A DNA stretch of 64,000 bases, taken from positions 1 through 64,000 of the forward strand of contig JAFJTR010000091.1 in NCBI GenBank assembly GCA_022559985.1, in the 5' to 3' direction. Every line of letters begins with the position of its first letter. Position 1 is the stretch's first letter. Below are positions 34,412 to 45,852 of this stretch, one piece after another. The position numbers were made by a program, and so were the translations under genes. Under the pieces are notes generated by a model. The model was not told where the DNA came from. It saw only the letters and a list, made by a program, of their open reading frames with translations, and did not search any database. Source of the stretch: Parastagonospora avenae f. sp. tritici 18332-5 (taxonomy: Eukaryota; Ascomycota; Dothideomycetes; Pleosporales; Phaeosphaeriaceae).

Positions 34412-36355
34412 TCATGTTCTCGAGATCATCTGAATGTTCTCTACGTACTGCTGGATATTCTCGAGCTCGTCCCCCTCTTTCTGTGCACTTGGTGTCGACT
34501 CCAATGACTTGGCGCTCTCTGTGATCTGTTGTTCGCCATCAAGCTCGCTCTCCTCCTTCTGCTCAGTCTGTGACTCCAATGACTTCGTGCCCTCTCCGGC
34601 CTGATGTATGTTGTCGAGCTCGCTATCCTCTTTTGGCGCACTCGGTGACGACTCCAGTGACTTGGCGCCTTCTCTGACCTCGCGTGCCTGGATCGCGAGG
34701 AGCTTCTTGTTGTCTTCAGACAGCCGTTTCCCGTACGCGGCGAGCTTGTGGCGGCGCGCTTTGTAGAGCATGTATGACGGGCCGACGAGGGTGCTGAGGA
34801 GGGACGTGCGAGTATTCATGCGCACGTCGCGGTCGAGCGTATAGTACAAGGCCTTGAGCGTCTGCTGGACGTGTTTTATGGCAATGGCTTTGCGGCCGAG
34901 ATCGTTAGTGGGGTCGGCGGGGTCGCGGAGAGAGAGCATGTATTCGGGCAGAGGTTTGGATTCGCCGGCCTGATTTTGTGTTAGGATATTATTTTCTTAT
35001 GATATGAGGGAGGGGCAGGATTTCGGTACGTACATCGAGCTTCGCCTTGGCCTTGGCGGTCATGACAGGCTCTTTGGCTTTGTTGAACGTCGAGACGGGC
35101 TCGATGGAGAGGCCTTCTTTGGTCGTGTCGAAGTCGCGGTAGAACTTCATGAAGTTGATGAGGCCTCCTGCAGCGTCGTTGCGCGGGTGGGGTTTGTGTT
35201 TGATACTGGCTACAATCATCATGAACAACGTGTAGGAGCCAAAGCCGCCTCGAAAGACGTCGGTCAAGCCCCGCACGTCGAACATAGTCTTGACCACAAG
35301 GTGTAGCTGGCGCAAGTACGGATATTGCTCCATATAGCCCTTCATGAGGTCCCTCGACAGCGAGGTGTCGTTGGAAAGGACGACTTGGACATCCAAGCCC
35401 GACTTTTTATCTTGGAGGGATATGAGTGGATAGCGAGCGTATCGAATGGTCAGAAGTAGATATGACGACCTGTGCTTGGTTTTTATCCTCTCATATAACT
35501 TGTACAGGCCCTTCGTTGCGTTCTCACGCTCTCGGCGTGTAGGCAGCGATTTTAACATCTCGGGATCTTTGAGCCTCATTTCCTTGACCAGACGCAAGTC
35601 GATGTCGGACGTGGCAAGCGTCAACCCAGTACGTTCCGAGCCAAATATTTCCAGGAGGTGATCTGGCAAGGCTTGTTGGGTTTGGTTCATCACCCGTTCG
35701 ATGACTTTTTTCCGCGCAATGGTTTCATAGTGGCCTGGTTGTGAATATGCGCAGAATCTCTCAATCTCGATTGTCAGCCTGAGGTCTCTTGTCAGTGCTT
35801 GGATCCCATAGGACATTGTATGTTCACTTGCCTATCAAGGCCTGGCACCCCCCTCTCTTGTAATGGCAGAGACCAGGGAAATTCACTCTCTTTGACAGGC
35901 GTAGCGTGCACCACAGGTTGCACCACGATGCCTTTGTAGTCTTTCTCGGCATCGAAGGATTCCCTGGCCGTAGCCAGCGCTCCCATGGGAGAGTTGGCGC
36001 TGTGCTTCTGATGGTCAAATTGAATACGTCTCTTTTCTCGGTTTCGCGCGACTGATGCATCGAGCGGACTCGCGTGCCATGCGCCTCTATCGGTCTCAGT
36101 TCTTCTTATCGAGAAATGCTTTCGGATCAATGAGTCTCCTCCATCCGCGGGCGGGACGATGTCATCCGCAGCCTGGGATTCAGCGTCGGCGACATGATGG
36201 CTTGCGCTGTGCTGTGAGGCTTCGGCAACAGTCGAGGAAGGCCGGAGCTGGGTGAGGAAGGGTCGATCGCGAGTGACAAAATGCTGCCACAGGGCAATTG
36301 ACGGCGAAAAGCGGTTATGGGCACGACATGTCAGTCGAGTGTGGGAAGGCTTCAT
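34412..36355 (-). CDS. non-canonical poly(A) polymerase / nucleotidyltransferase, possibly mitochondrial
   Basis: Exons 35828-36355, 35034-35765 and 34412-34969 give about 605 residues. The first ~45 residues are Arg/Ser-rich (MKPSHTRLTCRAHNRFSPS...) and fit a mitochondrial presequence. The catalytic pattern of the polymerase-beta superfamily is clear: LLEIFGSERTGLTLATSDIDLRL (Gly-Ser and two Asp) and a third carboxylate in SGLDVQVVLSND. The palm-associated segment is YPYLRQLHLVVKTMFDVRGLTDVFRGGFGSYTLFMMIVASIKH. Such enzymes add A or U tails to RNA. The C-terminal ~80 residues are an acidic threefold repeat. The first intron (35766-35827) joins LDRQ to IERFCAY and its exact acceptor is inferred from phase. 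The ATG is the first in frame. Organelle location and RNA substrate are inferences. Confidence 0.8.
34430..34682 (-). repeat. threefold 26-residue coding repeat (KSLES units)
   Basis: Near the 3' end of the nucleotidyltransferase gene, three units of about 78 bases are repeated, each with the core A/T-K-S-L-E-S followed by an acidic segment (SAPKEDSELDNI, EQKEESELDGEQ, SAQKEGDELENI). The cores fall about 78 bases apart on the minus strand. The array would form an acidic, charged tail. Confidence 0.85.
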
Positions 36356-37327
36356 GAGAGGCCCAAGACGTTGGCAGCTAATCACGAAGCGAGCTGGCGA
36401 TGTGAGTCGATCACGATGCTGCGTAGGTTCGCGAACCTCTTGGAATTGCGATGCGGAGCTATTTCGCTAAGCTGCTAATCTGCTTTGGGGCTGCTCTGGA
36501 GCACACTCCCGCGGACTTTCTGCGCGCTTCGTTGTTTCTTCCGCGCTCTACTGTGGAATATCTAGTCATATATATGCTTCTCAATGCCCGTTACACTCGT
36601 TTAGATGCACCCTGCACCAAGTAGATATCAACAATGGTCCACGGGTGCAAACGCGCTAGTCCTTGTCGAACCGCCGTGGGCTCAGGTACCGGCGGCGATT
36701 ACATCATATTGACATTCGGGTCAACAAACTGCATGTAGACTGGCCGAGCGAAGCGCATGGAAGCATCAGGACTTGGGAGCCAGCAGCGAGTGGAGCCTGG
36801 CCTGGTCCTAAACTTGCATGTGCTCCTGCTGTTTGGCCCTGGCCCGAGCTGCATCCATGTCTCTTACCGACGTCAGAAGGCCCAAGGTGGGATGGAGACA
36901 GCCCACCAAGTCCTTTTCTCTCACCATTTCTTCACCTCACCATAGCGCTGCTTGCGTCTTCACTTCTCGTGCCATTTCCGTGCTGGTACTGCTCGCTTTG
37001 TCTCCCGCAGACGACGTTCGTTTTGACCCGCTCGCATCTGACCCTGTGCTATCGTGATCGTGATCGTGGTTGTGTGAAGTCTAGCTTGGTCCTTCCACAG
37101 TAGGAGCTCTGCGCAGCTTCTCTTCCCACCACGCACGGTGAGAGTCACACCTCGCTACTAGGCGGCAAGGTAAGTCTCTTCAGTCAATGCGCCCTCACTA
37201 TGTATATCTTGCCTGGTGTTGCGCTGCTTGCCCATCACCTCCTCCTCTCCTAGCAGCTCACTCCACTAGCCTACCATCTTCTAATAGCTCCCTGCAGCTC
37301 GACCCAGATTCGCATTCGGCCTGCACC
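36356..37327. promoter_or_regulatory. divergent promoter region nucleotidyltransferase / TPS2
   Basis: A 972-base region between divergent start codons. The TPS2 side (36880-37330) is CT-rich and contains a possible leader intron (next entry). A plus-strand frame opens at 37187 in phase with TPS2, but the favoured start is the ATG at 37328 in the context CACCATGGC. Confidence 0.5.
37170..37253 (+). other. possible 5'-UTR intron of TPS2
   Basis: A consensus donor GTAAGT at 37170 follows CGGCAAG, and a pyrimidine-rich tract ending CTCCTCTCCTAG provides an acceptor at 37253, 74 bases before the ATG. If spliced, it removes the upstream in-frame ATG at 37187, which supports the start at 37328. 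It rests on splice signals alone. Confidence 0.45.
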
Positions 37328-40308
37328 ATGGCACCGCCTACGAAACCAGATCCAGCGTCGCCCGAAGCTTTCGAGCCCCGCGAGAGCGACCATCCCGCCC
37401 TCCACCCCTCCATCACCAACGTCCCTGTCACGCCTGGCGTACACTTGACCGGCCAGTCGGCCTACATCGACCCCGAAGAGCCAGAGTCCACCAACAAATT
37501 GCCTTTCGACCCCGAAAAAGCCAGCCCGGGGCCATCGTGGAGCGCCAATTCGTATTTCGCAGATAAGCCGCAGGTCGAGGACAAGGCTGGTTCCACCTCG
37601 GAGGCAGGTGCAGCTCAGACAGAGAAGGATACTCAACAGAAAATGGAGCCAAGGCCCGATGAATCGACTGAGAACGACCTATCAAGCGTGGATCCGCGAG
37701 CAGCACACCCCGGGCTGAATCTTAGCGGTCGCATCATCAGTGCCACATTCGCTGTACCGTACAACATTGGCTTTTCCAAGGGTAACGATTGGGAACTTGA
37801 GCCACGGCGCGGCACTTCAGCTCTGTTCGACTCCTTCTCATACTTAGCCTCGTCCTCGTCGCCATGGAACCACACACTCGTTGGCTGGACTGGTGAGATA
37901 TCCACAGCAAAGTCAGCAGGAGACTTGGCTGTGCAACCACCCGTGAACAAGGCTGCTGCGCCAATTCCCGTTGACCCAAAGAAGCCAAACCCAGTACCTC
38001 AGCAGCCTACCGGCTTGCGCATCGGCCGTGACGACAGGGTGCGTCTGGAGAAGCAGCTCGAGCGAGATCACGGCGGCAAGATCGTCCCCGTATGGCTAGT
38101 CGATGAAGTGGACGATCACAAGGATGAGTATGTTGTCAAGGACCAGAGCCGCTGGCGCACTTTCGCCGAACACGAGCTATACACATTATTCCATTACAAG
38201 CAGAATGAACCCGAGGACGGCCGTGCCGCACGCAAATCCTGGGCCGACTACTACCGCATGAATAAGCTTTTTGCGGATAGAATACTCGAGATCTACAACC
38301 CTGGGGACATAATCATGGTGCACGACTTCTATCTGCTCCTGCTTCCCAGCCTGCTCCGCCAGCGTCTTCCCAACATCTACATTGGCTTCTTCCTCCATGT
38401 GCCCTTCCCGAGTAGCGAGTTCTACAGGTGCCTGAGCAGGAGAAAGGAAATCTTGGAAGGTGTTTTGGGTGCTAACATGATTGGTTTCCAATCTTATAGC
38501 TACTCGCGACACTTTTCGTCATGCTGCACGCGCATCCTGGGCTTTGACTCTTCCTCGGCCGGAGTCGATGCCTATGGAGCCCACGTAGCTGTGGACGTGT
38601 TTCCCATTGGTATCAACGCGGCGTCAACTCAGCGACAAGCTTTCGGTGACCCAGAGATCGATGATCGCATTAAGGGCATCCGCGAGATGTATGCCGGTAA
38701 GAAGATCATTGTCGGTCGTGACAGGCTGGATGCTGTTCGTGGTGTGGTCCAGAAATTGCAAGCATTCGAAATGTTTCTCGAAAAGTATCCAGAGTGGCAA
38801 GGGAAAGTCGTCCTTATCCAGGTCACCAGCCCTAGTAGTGTTCATACGGACAGGGGCGAGAGTGCGCGGGAAAGGATCGTCAACAACATATCGGATCTTG
38901 CCGCCAAGATCAATGGTGTTCACGGCTCTCTCGACTTCACCCCCGTTCGCCATTTTCCCCAGTATCTCTCAAGGGAGGAATATTTCGCGCTGCTCCGACT
39001 CGCAGACATTGGTCTCATCACGAGTGTGCGAGATGGTATGAACACGACAAGCATGGAATACGTCATATGCCAGAAGGACAATCACGGTCCACTTATCCTT
39101 TCAGAATTCTCGGGAACTGCAGGCTCATTGAGTGGAGCGATCCATATCAACCCATGGGACCTGGGCGGTGTGGCGGACGCCATCAATGAAGCTCTCAAGC
39201 TCGATGACCAGCAGCGAGAGCAGCAGCATACAAAACTCTACAACCACGTCGTATCAAATAACGTGCAGTCGTGGACGAACAACTACCTGAAGAGGCTCAT
39301 GACCAACCTGTCTGCGTTCGACCAGTCTTTTGCCACTCCTGCTCTAGACCGCGCGAAGCTCCTGTCTCAATATCGACAAGCCAAGAAGCGGCTTTTCATG
39401 TTCGACTACGATGGTACTTTGACACCCATCGTGAAGGATCCTCAGGCAGCTATTCCCTCTGACCGGGTGATTCGCACATTGAAGACGCTAGCTTCAGACC
39501 CCAACAACGCTGTTTGGATTATCAGTGGCAGAGATCAGGCTTTCTTGGACGAGTGGATGGGCCACATCTCCGAACTGGGCCTCAGTGCCGAGCACGGAAG
39601 CTTTATGCGACATCCAAAAAGCCAGGACTGGGAAAACTTGACCGAGACGACCGACATGAGTTGGCGGAAGGAGGTCATCGAGGTGTTCCAGTACTACACT
39701 GACAAGACGACTGGTAAGTCTATGCGCCAAAAACATTCCAGCGCCATACTAACGCTTCCAGGTTCCTTCGTCGAGACAAAGAAGATTGCTCTGACATGGC
39801 ACTATCGGAGAGCTGACCCGGAATTTGGCGCATATCAAGCTCGCGAGTGCCAGAAGCATCTTGAGAGAACTGTCGCAAAGAAGTATGACGTTGAAGTCAT
39901 GACGGGTAAAGCCAACCTAGAAGTGCGTCCCCGCTTCGTCAACAAGGGCGAAATCGCAAAGAGACTCGTATTAGACTACGGTGATCAACCAGGAGATGCT
40001 CCAGAGTTTGTCCTGTGTCTGGGAGATGACTTTACAGATGAAGGTACGTCACACTGGCTTTCCATGGAAGACGTCAGCTAACAACAACAGACATGTTCCG
40101 TTCACTTAGACAATCGAATCTGCCTACCGATCACGTCTTCTCGGTCACTGTTGGCGCCAGCTCAAAGCAGACACTAGCCAGCTGGCATCTCGTTGAACCT
40201 GCCGATGTCATCTCATGTATCTCGCTGCTTAATGGATCGGCGGATGCAGGTAATGTGGGAGCCGTTGCGGTAGTCGAGGGATCCGTACCCGAATCACGAT
40301 TAGCATAA
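37328..40308 (+). CDS. TPS2: trehalose-6-phosphate phosphatase (TPS/TPP fusion)
   Basis: Exons 37328-39713, 39762-40043 and 40091-40308 give 961 residues. The enzyme removes phosphate from trehalose-6-phosphate in the last step of trehalose synthesis. After a Pro/Ser-rich N-terminus of ~130 residues, a glycosyltransferase-20 domain runs to about residue 670 (HDFYLLLLPSLLRQRLPNIYIGFFLHVPFPSSEFYRCL, VFPIGINA, VLIQVTSPS, SEFSGTAGSLSGAIHINPWD). In TPS2 proteins this domain is usually a structural relic. The C-terminal phosphatase is a HAD hydrolase with FMFDYDGTLTPI (nucleophile Asp ~692), IISGRD and CLGDDFTDEDMF. The first intron is 48 bases, a multiple of three without a stop, so the frame stays open through it. 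Its branch site (ACTAAC) and acceptor are clear and the spliced product DKTTG-SFVETKK fits the family. Confidence 0.95.
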
Positions 40309-41458
40309 TGTAGATCAGGAACTGCAAGCATTTCATAGGAGCCATGGGCGCAAATGGACGAGACGAGCAAGTCACAAAAGCCGGACTAGTCGTTGATCAA
40401 ACACGGGGCGTTGCCGTGTGGGAATCCCATGTCTTTCTAGATTATATTTAGACTGTTCTGAGCATGAATAGAAGCTTCCCTAGGACGAACTGGATTTGTT
40501 TTTTGAGATTCGAAGCCGTCGATCGATTCACAGCATGCATCAATGCGCCCCTTGGACGGGCGTCTGCCGCTTGGTTGGGTGGCGGCGGGCCTTTTTGGAG
40601 CCACCTTCGTTAACGAGCTTAGAATGCCTGCACCACGTGTGAACTGACTCGATGGGCGGGGAAGCTTCCCGTGCCACTGAAGCCCCAGCGTCAGCGGACG
40701 GACAATAGCTCGCAAGCAGGCTCACTGACCCTATGCAGCTTTGACGCAATTCCCCATTTGAGGAAGGCTTTTTGGAAGCAGTGCGAGGTGAAGAGTTGGC
40801 TCCAACGTCTCTCGTGTTCCTGTCGATCAAACGTTGACAATCCTGCTGCGAGCGGTGGGGCCCGGGTATCGCACCTTTTTGCGCACTGGCGCGTTTGAGA
40901 AGTGCAGAGTTGGTGCATGACTAGGCGGGCTTGAATGATTCGAGAATGGCGGCATGGAAACGCTAGACAGGCCCAGAAGGCCATGCTCCCGCGTTTTTCT
41001 TGCGCCCCAACAAACGCAGACCCGAGGGCTGGAGAAGGCGTCCTTATCCCCTGTTTCGCTCTCCCAGCCTGGCGAAGCCACTTCATTCACATACTTTCTC
41101 CCTCGCTTCGTGGCTCATTCTCGCCCTTCTGACAGCTCAAGTGTGTGAAAGCAAAGTTACTCGATTACCTCGCCAACCTAATTGTTATTACTTGTGGACT
41201 GCTTCGTCTGATTGGACTGGATCGATCTACCCGGTTACGTACCTTGTGGAGAGCACTTCGACACCACGGACGTTTGCGCCATTGCAGGGAAGCAGCTGGT
41301 CCTTTGGAAACTCGCGACACGTACACGTACCTCTCTTCGACTTACACACCTGTTCTCCTGGACCCTTGAGAACGGCCAGAAAAGAAAGCCTTATAATACA
41401 GACGCACACAGGACCACTTGGCACCCTTATCACCGCTATCACTCCCGCCGCCGACATC
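40309..41458. other. intergenic, 5' region of the small conserved gene
   Basis: About 1.15 kb with the 3' region of TPS2 and the promoter and leader of the next gene. The 41040-41140 stretch is CT-rich. No family resemblance in any frame. Confidence 0.45.
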
Positions 41459-41755
41459 ATGGGTATCTTTGAGAAACTCCAAGCCCGTACGTTCTCCTTT
41501 ATTCATACCTACATGTTTGTCTGAATTGTGCTAACGAGATCTCCAGGCCTCGAACTCTACCGCCTCGAGCAGCGCTACACCCGCCGCGAAAAACGCACAA
41601 CCTTCATCAGCGACGCGCAATACGTAGACGGCGAATACGTCTACGCGTCGAGTCCCAGCTCCACAGCTGCGTCGTCGACCAACAGCAGGCGCTTCAGTAA
41701 AATGCCGTCGATCGGCATCAAGGAGTTAAGGCGTGCGGGCACCGGGCGGTCGTAG
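41459..41755 (+). CDS. small conserved fungal protein (78 residues)
   Basis: Two exons, 41459-41486 and 41547-41755, give 78 residues starting MGIFEKLQARLELYRLEQRY. The N-terminal half is strongly charged and helical (KLQARLELYRLEQRYTRREKR), followed by TTFISDAQYVDGEYVY and a Ser-rich, basic tail. The 60-base intron has a GTACGT donor and a GCTAAC branch site. I recall this pattern from other filamentous ascomycetes but know no function. There is no signal peptide or membrane segment. Small genes with a first exon this short are easily missed by annotation pipelines. Confidence 0.75.
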
Positions 41756-43804
41756 ATGACTTCATGCGAGGGATGGAGCCACGGGGTCTGCGCGTGGGGA
41801 GGCAGATCCAGATGCGTAACAGTCGCACAGCACGATGCCAACACACACATGCATGCCGAAGCAAGGGCGCAAAACAGCAATACACACAAGAAGATCATGA
41901 CGGACATAATCCTTGATGAAATGGTTATACCGAATCTACGACACAACACACACATTCCCTCACCAAACCAGGGACCAACCACAGCAGTACAAGACCTACC
42001 AACATTTCTACACACATTATTCTTTTTCTTTTTAGCCAAACACTTTTTTAGTTTCACGTCGATCACGTCACATACGTCTCTCTCCTCGAGCGCATCATTC
42101 ATACTTTCTTTGGAGCCGAATTTTTTTTTATTCGATTCGTGTATGTTGTTATCATAGCATAGGGTTTGCGTGGCATAAGAGCGAGCAGGGAAGCAAAATG
42201 GGTGGGATTTTGATGGTTACGATTGCGCAGAATCGCCGAAGAATTGGAGGTCAGACATGGCATACATGTACCGGTAGATGAAAATAAAAAATTCATAACT
42301 ACAACCTTTGGAAGTGGGTGGATGTGCGTGATTGTGAGGTGATGTATTCTCGAAGAACTCTCTGCTTTTCTCAGTGACGTTGGTCTGATGTCATAATTTG
42401 CCCATAAAATGACTGGTAAGCAATTGATTATGAACGACACTCTCGATGTCTAGTCCCCAGCATATTCACGTTGTCTTTCTCTCATTTCCGCTTCATCTCT
42501 ACGCCCCTCGGCACATCTACGTGCTTAAGACTCCATCTCAAAACTAGTCACTTACATCGCTCAGGCTCAAATGATTGAGAGCTTGCTTGATATGTAGCGA
42601 TAAGCACCGACTTCGTACTGAGCTGTCCGTCTTCCTGCTATAGGTATCGCCACACCTCTACATCCTTGAGTACGCCTATGAGCTTGTCACTGTTTCTCTA
42701 CACTATCAAATTTCTGATTCGCATGTGTTGCTCAGGATACTATACTGCGTTGCCCGCCTTCCTGCTGTAAGTATCGCTACATCTCTACCTCCTTAAATCC
42801 GTCTACGAGCTTGCCAGCATGTATGGCTCAGCCTCAAATGCTGAGTTCTGGTTGGCATGTATCACTCAAACCTCAGATGGCCGAAAGTCTAGTTGAGCAT
42901 CAAGATTGTAGTAAGTCGAATCGTCTTCCTACTTTTGCGTGATTTGAGCCAGACTAGAAGTACCGGCATTGATGTACCTTTTTCTGGGGATTTGTTGGAT
43001 TTGATACGCGCTTCTTGTTGGTTCTATTGAGTGGGTTCGGAAGCGCACATACAGCGTGTGTAGGATGTTCAAGCGTTCGACAAATGTACTTTGAGCTTAC
43101 ACGATCGCGAGGAAGAATAGGAGAAGGATATACAACCTGCGCAGCGAATAGGGTTATTCTGCTGAGAAATCAGACTTAGTATCTAAACTATGCAAAGTAG
43201 ACTTGTCCATCTGCTCTACACCCAACCTCGCGTCCCGGACCACTCATCGCTGATATCCGCCGCTCAAGTCCGCCGCAAGTTCAACTCACCCAGCTTGCAG
43301 CGCAAACGGCGCTTGTCTCATATATACCGTCCACATCATCAATGACATGTGCTGCGCACAATCACATGTCCTAATGTACGTATCCATGGCCCTCAGGCAG
43401 CAAGATGGCGCTCACTGGCCCTGTCCATGCAGTAGCCCCATTGGCATGCAGCGTGGGGTAAAGTACACAATCACCACGTGGACATCGGCGTGCAGAAGTA
43501 GCTTGCGAAAGATGATATTGGCATTGCGCGCTTGTTTCTATATGGGGTATCTTTGTTGGTCTACTGATCCAGGATTTCTATGGCATGGGACGTCGTGCTT
43601 GCGGCATGAGTGTGCTGGATGATGGAAAAAGAAAGGAAAAGGGAAAACTCCGGGCTATGCGCCTGCGCCGCTAGTAAACCAGGATTGGCTGATGTGCAGG
43701 AAAGAGTCTGGGGAGGGCGAACGCCTTGTCGTTGGGATCATGCATGTGTTTTACATGCTGGTAAGATGCTGTAAGCAAGGACTGCGTGTGCAATGCGTGT
43801 GAGA
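41756..43804. other. 2 kb segment without a gene, with imperfect repeats
   Basis: Lies between the stops of the small conserved gene (plus strand) and of the permease gene (minus strand). No gene is supported. Imperfect repeats at about 42555-42930 are listed separately. A pyrimidine- and T-rich tract at 42010-42060 probably belongs to the 3' region of the small gene. Confidence 0.45.
42555..42930. repeat. imperfect, diverged tandem repeat
   Basis: A block at 42625-42690 (CTTCCTGCTATAGGTATCGC..., ending GAGCTTGTCAC) recurs about 126 bases on at 42752-42817 (CTTCCTGCTGTAAGTATCGC..., ending GAGCTTGCCAG). A second module (GCTCAGGCTCAAATG at ~42559) recurs at ~42826 as GCTCAGCCTCAAATG, and CTTCCTAC appears again near 42925. 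Most differences are C/T or G/A changes. I see no coding potential. It looks like an old, decayed minisatellite or repeat. Confidence 0.6.
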
Positions 43805-45852
43805 TCAAGGTGTGTCATAGTCGCTGAAGATCTCCTCGGGATCCTCAGGTGGAAGCATATCGATGGTGTCGGTGGTGCGAGGCCCAACGTATGTCTTCCT
43901 AGCCCCAGCGTACCACCAGACTGTGCTGAACAGGCCGATGAAACCCGCCACGCAGATGGCATAGTTCATGTTGCTTGCCTTGACCGGCTTCGTCGTGGGG
44001 AAGAACAATACCACACTGATGAAGATGACCCATGTGACTGCAATCGCGTTGACGGGCTTGCTCCACTTGCCCATGGTATATGGTCCGGGGTGGAACTGGA
44101 CCTGTCCTTCGTACCATCTATGCGCAATGATGACAGCAATGTAGCTAATGTCCAAGGCTGGCGCGGTAATGTTGAAGATGGCGGTGATGGTCAGCGTGCT
44201 TCCAATGCCGATCAGATCGAGGCAGCTGCAGAAGGCGACGACGAGCCAGACCGCGTTGACCGGCGTGTGTGTGTAGCGATTGACCTTGCTCCAGAAGCTA
44301 TCACCTGCGTCAGTCTTCGCTACGGTATGTTTCTCCGTGGACAAAAACTCACCCCGAAAACGGAAAGGCGGCGTCGCGAGAAAACGCCCACGCCATCCGT
44401 GCATTCGCCAGCATGGCAGAGCAACCGGTGAAGAACTGCACGAGCATAACGAAGAACCACATGATCGTTCCGCCCGTCCTACCGCCCGCGTTGAAGAAGA
44501 TCTGTGCGACTGGGAGACCTGTCGGTGTCGCCATGATGGCTTCGTAATCTGACATGCAGAAGCAGAAAGTGACGGTTAGCATCCAGCCGACGACGCCTGA
44601 GACTAGGATGGCTGCGCGAATGGCCACAGGGCCACGAATCGCGGCATCGTGTGTTTCTTCCGACATGCTGTGTAACGCTGATTAGATTGGTCAATATGCA
44701 AGGACTTTACATCGACTCACTGTGTGGTACCGTCGTAATCTGTCATAGTCCACGCTACCGATAGGAAACTGCATTGTTTAGCCATTGTGAAGCGTGTGAA
44801 TATTTCTCAGAGTGCCTCACCCTAGTAGAAATGAAAATCCCTTGCTCCCCCAACCGGAGCCATCCATGACTGTCGTGAAGACCCACTGAGGGCTTTGTTT
44901 GTTCGGCGTAAGAATGAGCAGGGCGATGCAAATGCAGATCGATGCAATGACTACGGCATTGTTAGGGTCAGTTTCACTCAAGGTTGGTCCTTACGTACTG
45001 TTGATAGGTGCAAACCACAGAATAATGCGGTGAAGCCAGTTCGTTGGAAAAGAGCAGATTGTGCCGAATAAGCAAAGAACGAGGATGGCCAAAAGAACTG
45101 TCTGATATGCTTGTCTGCTGCGAGTTTAGTTGTTGCCTCCGTCTACGAGATATGAATCTTACGGTTGATAAGCAGATACACCATCTTCCAGAGTGTGCAT
45201 GACGACCGTTGCCAAAATCATCTGAGAGATGGTGTACGCCAAACTGGCAACTCCTGCAGCTTGACCGAGAAAGTTGCACCATCCGATGATCCAAGCCCAA
45301 GCAGCAACGTGTTCAGGCGGAACAACATGTTTTGTCACGTAATACATTCCTCCAGCTGTGGGATATGCGGAGACTAATTCGGCCACTGAAAGCTTAATGA
45401 GTACCGGCGCGGTGCAAACTCTCGGTGTCGCATATCATACCTGAACTCGCGATGCAGTACGCCATGATGCTGCCAATAAACCATGCCCATACTGCTGTGG
45501 CTGGCCCGCCCGAGGTCATCGGCGCTCCAAACGTTGCTGGCACTGAACCCAGCACACCAAGAATTGATATAGCGTAGGAAACGGTGGACCATCGCGAAAA
45601 GTGTCGACGTAAAACCTGCCGAGGTGTTGGTCATAGTCACAATGCTCTTCATGTAAGACCTACGGGTGTGTAGCCAATGCGCACAAGAAGACGATCATCG
45701 TCGTCTGCTATGGTTGCCATGATGGACTGACTCTGATGAACTTGGCCAGCCTCCACGGCTTTGGACTGGCTTGAGGTGACTGGATGAAGTGTGCTACCAT
45801 TTACGGGTGCCGGACCCGAGATGGAGGTTTTGGAGTCTGTTGTGAAACCCAT
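43805..45852 (-). CDS. amino acid / choline / GABA permease (APC superfamily)
   Basis: Eight exons (45664-45852, 45441-45615, 45163-45385, 44999-45117, 44821-44950, 44721-44768, 44353-44667, 43805-44297) give 563 residues. The protein is a plasma-membrane or vacuolar transporter with about twelve membrane segments. After a cytosolic N-terminus, the first repeat reads RRHFSRWSTVSYAISILG, then APMTSGGPATAVWAWFIGS and VAELVSAYPTAGGMYYVTKHV, the signature of the fungal choline/GABA permease branch. Later signatures are MTDYDGTTHMSEETHDAAIRGP and MAWAFSRDAAFPFSGFWSKVNRYTHTPVNAVWL. The C-terminus has a short acidic tail. The last acceptor is placed at 44298, not at the nearer AG, because only that keeps phase. 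Exact substrate (GABA, choline or an amino acid) cannot be told from sequence. Confidence 0.92.
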
